NCBI RefSeq assembly: GCF_051014685.1
Contig: NW_027478911.1
Span: 310,001-374,000 of the forward strand
DNA length: 64,000 nt
Origin: Ptiloglossa arizonensis
Taxonomy: Eukaryota > Arthropoda > Insecta > Hymenoptera > Colletidae
Direction: 5' to 3'
Positions 62,691 through 64,000 of the stretch are shown here, piece after piece. Every line of letters starts with the position of its first letter. Within the stretch, counting starts at the first letter, position 1. Under the pieces are notes generated by a model, which saw nothing but the letters and a program-made list of their open reading frames with translations, ran no database searches and had not been told where the DNA came from. A program made the position numbers and the translations under genes.

Positions 62691-64000
62691 CCGATTACAA
62701 CGGTATGCGTACTTTTCCCCTAGGCCGTTCTAGTTATTCGTTTCGAGCATCAGAACTGCGAAAATTTTGAGTTTCTCAATCGTTTCTCACCTACAAACTG
62801 CCACATCTCGCGAACGGATTGTCCAATCCGCAAAATTTCTGATGCATCTGAAAGTAGAAACTCGCCCGATTACAACTGTATGCGTACTTTTCCCCTAGCC
62901 CGTTCTAGTTATTCGTTTCGAGCAACAGAACTGCGAAAATTTTGAGTTTCTCAAGCGTTGCTTACCTCCAAACTGCCATATCTCGCGAACGGATTGACCA
63001 ATCCGCAAATTTCTGTTGCATCTGAAAGTAGAAACTCGCCCGATTACAACGGTGTGCGTACTTTTCCCCTAGGCCGTTCTTGTATTCGTTTCGAGCATCA
63101 GAACCGCGAAATTTTGAGTTTCTCAAGCGTTTCTTACATCCAAACTGCCATATGTCGCGAACGGATTGACCAATCCGCAAAATTTCTGTTGCATCTGAAA
63201 GTAGAACTCGCCCGATTACAACGGTATGCGTACTTTTCCCCTAGGCCGTTCTAGTTATTCGTTCGAGCATCAGAACTGCGAAAATTTTGAGTTTCTCAAG
63301 CATTTCTTACATCCAAACTGCCATATCTCGCGAACGGATTGACCAATCCGCAAAATTTCTGTTGCACCTGAAAGTAGAAACTCGCCCGATTACAACGGTA
63401 TGCGTACTTTTCCCCTAGGCCGTTCTAGTTATTCGTTTCGAGCATCAGAACTGTGAAAATTTTGAGTTTCTCAAGCGTTTCTTACCTCCAAACTGCCATA
63501 TCTCGCGAACGGATTGACCAATCCGCAAAATTTCTGTTGCATCTGAAAGTAGAAACTCGCCCGATTACAACGGTGTGCGTACTTTTCCCTAGGCCGTTCT
63601 AGTTATTCGTTTCGAGCATCAGAACTGCGAAAATTTTGAGTTTCTCAAGCGTTTCTTACCTCCAAACTGCCATATCTCGCGAACGGATTGACCAATCCGC
63701 AAAATTTCTGTTGCATCTGAAAGTAGAAACTCGCCCGATTACAACACTATGCGTACTTTTCCCCTAGGCCGTTCTAGTTATTCGTTTCGAGCAACAGAAC
63801 TGCGAAAATTTTGAGTTTTTCAAGCGTTGCTTACCTCCAAACTGCCGTATCTCACGAACGGATTGACCAATCCGCAAAATTTCTGTTGCATCTGAAAGTA
63901 GAAACTCGCCCGATTACAACGGTATGCGTACTTTTCCCCTAGGCCGCCCTAGTTATTCGTTTCGAGCATCAGAACTGCAAAAATTTTGAGTTTCTCAAGC
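62691..64000 (+). repeat. Copy of 55,690-56,470 (40-unit shift), then array continues past the window
   Basis: TCAATCGTTTCTCAC, TTCTTG, CCATATGTCGCG and TCAAGCATTTCTTACATCC follow in the same order as upstream. The last of these lies at 63,296 against 56,301, a distance of 7,000 minus 5, where five is exactly the number of single-base deletions in between. After about 63,470 ordinary units continue to the window edge, which falls inside the array. Confidence 0.85.
63006..63590 (+). other. Cluster of -1 homopolymer deletions
   Basis: Six single-base losses in under 600 bp: GCAAATTTC (63,006), CTTGTATTC (63,081), GCGAAATTTTG (63,107), GTAGAACTCG (63,201), TTCGTTCGAG (63,261) and CTTTTCCCTAGG (63,582). 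Each shortens a run by one. The unindelled version of the first five exists at 56,007-56,270. Most likely residual sequencing error in a thinly supported stretch. Confidence 0.85.

Larger units (their letters stand above)
1..64000 (+). repeat. 175-bp satellite DNA array filling the entire window
   Basis: The same 175-bp unit, beginning TCAAGCGTTTCTTAC in the phase used here, follows itself head to tail from the first base to the last, with no inversion and no interruption by other sequence. Unit starts fall at 1, 176, 351 and so on, and the last visible start is at 63,995. Adding every indel I could find (19 single-base insertions, 21 single-base deletions, one 54-bp deletion) to 366 x 175 reproduces that position exactly. 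Monomers differ mainly at unit positions 4-20, 72-80, 95-105 and 123-150. Positions 41-64 and 151-172 are much more constant. Long tandem arrays with units near nucleosome length are typical of eukaryotic centromeric or pericentromeric satellites; placing this one at a centromere is inference. I do not recognise the family by name. Confidence 0.98.

Noticed and set aside
1..64000. CRISPR array
   Set aside because: Units are contiguous and related along their whole 175 bp; there are no short constant repeats separated by unrelated spacers, and no cas-like genes.
1..64000. Transposable element, telomere repeat, rDNA or tRNA embedded in the array
   Set aside because: The length census closes exactly with only small indels and one 54-bp deletion, leaving no room for an insertion, and reading through the window shows no sequence outside the monomer family.
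1..64000. Assignment to a named satellite family or species
   Set aside because: I do not recognise the monomer. A database search of the consensus would settle it; none was possible here.

Overview
The whole 64-kb window is one uninterrupted tandem satellite array. The monomer is 175 bp, about 42% G+C, always in the same orientation. I could support no protein-coding gene, RNA gene, transposon, CRISPR array or unique sequence. A hand census of single-base indels plus one 54-bp deletion accounts for the total length: 366 monomer periods x 175 bp, minus 56 bp, brings the next monomer start to position 63,995. This argues that no foreign insertion is hidden in the window.

The organism cannot be named from the sequence. 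A nucleosome-sized monomer in a large array with higher-order repeats (HORs) points to eukaryotic heterochromatin, with the centromere or pericentromere as the obvious candidate (inference). The prototype monomer has 13 CpG where base composition predicts about 7. This argues against long residence in a heavily CpG-methylated germline and fits many invertebrates better than vertebrates, although a very young array would look the same.

Layout. (1) 1-14,000: 80 monomers in exact 175-bp register with no indels, containing a 19-monomer (3,325 bp) tandem duplication and a longer 48-monomer recurrence. (2) 14,001-24,900: a different set of monomer variants with 6-mer and 11-mer HORs, a recurring 174-bp subfamily and one 54-bp deletion. 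(3) 24,900-34,700: mosaic copies of domain 2, a cluster of homopolymer expansions at 26.1-28.0 kb, then the most diverged monomers. (4) 34,700-44,400: a 24-mer HOR (4,200 bp) whose second copy gained a 6-mer duplication. (5) 42,640-54,013, overlapping the end of domain 4: a 30-mer block (5,249 bp) duplicated in tandem, the second copy differing by an extra 8-mer duplication and by three fewer monomers. (6) 54,000-64,000: 350-bp dimers and shifts of 22, 31 and 40 monomers, with variants also seen in domain 1, ending in a cluster of homopolymer contractions at 63.0-63.6 kb.

There is no gene cooperation to describe. The biology here is repeat dynamics: subfamilies marked by linked diagnostic bases, nested unequal exchanges in whole-monomer steps, and local conversion. 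Short open frames are chance readings of the satellite. Because 175 leaves remainder 1 on division by 3, the frame rotates with every monomer.

Copy relationships were found by eye by matching rare variants and checking that offsets are whole multiples of 175 after correcting for indels. Block edges are usually uncertain by tens of bases.
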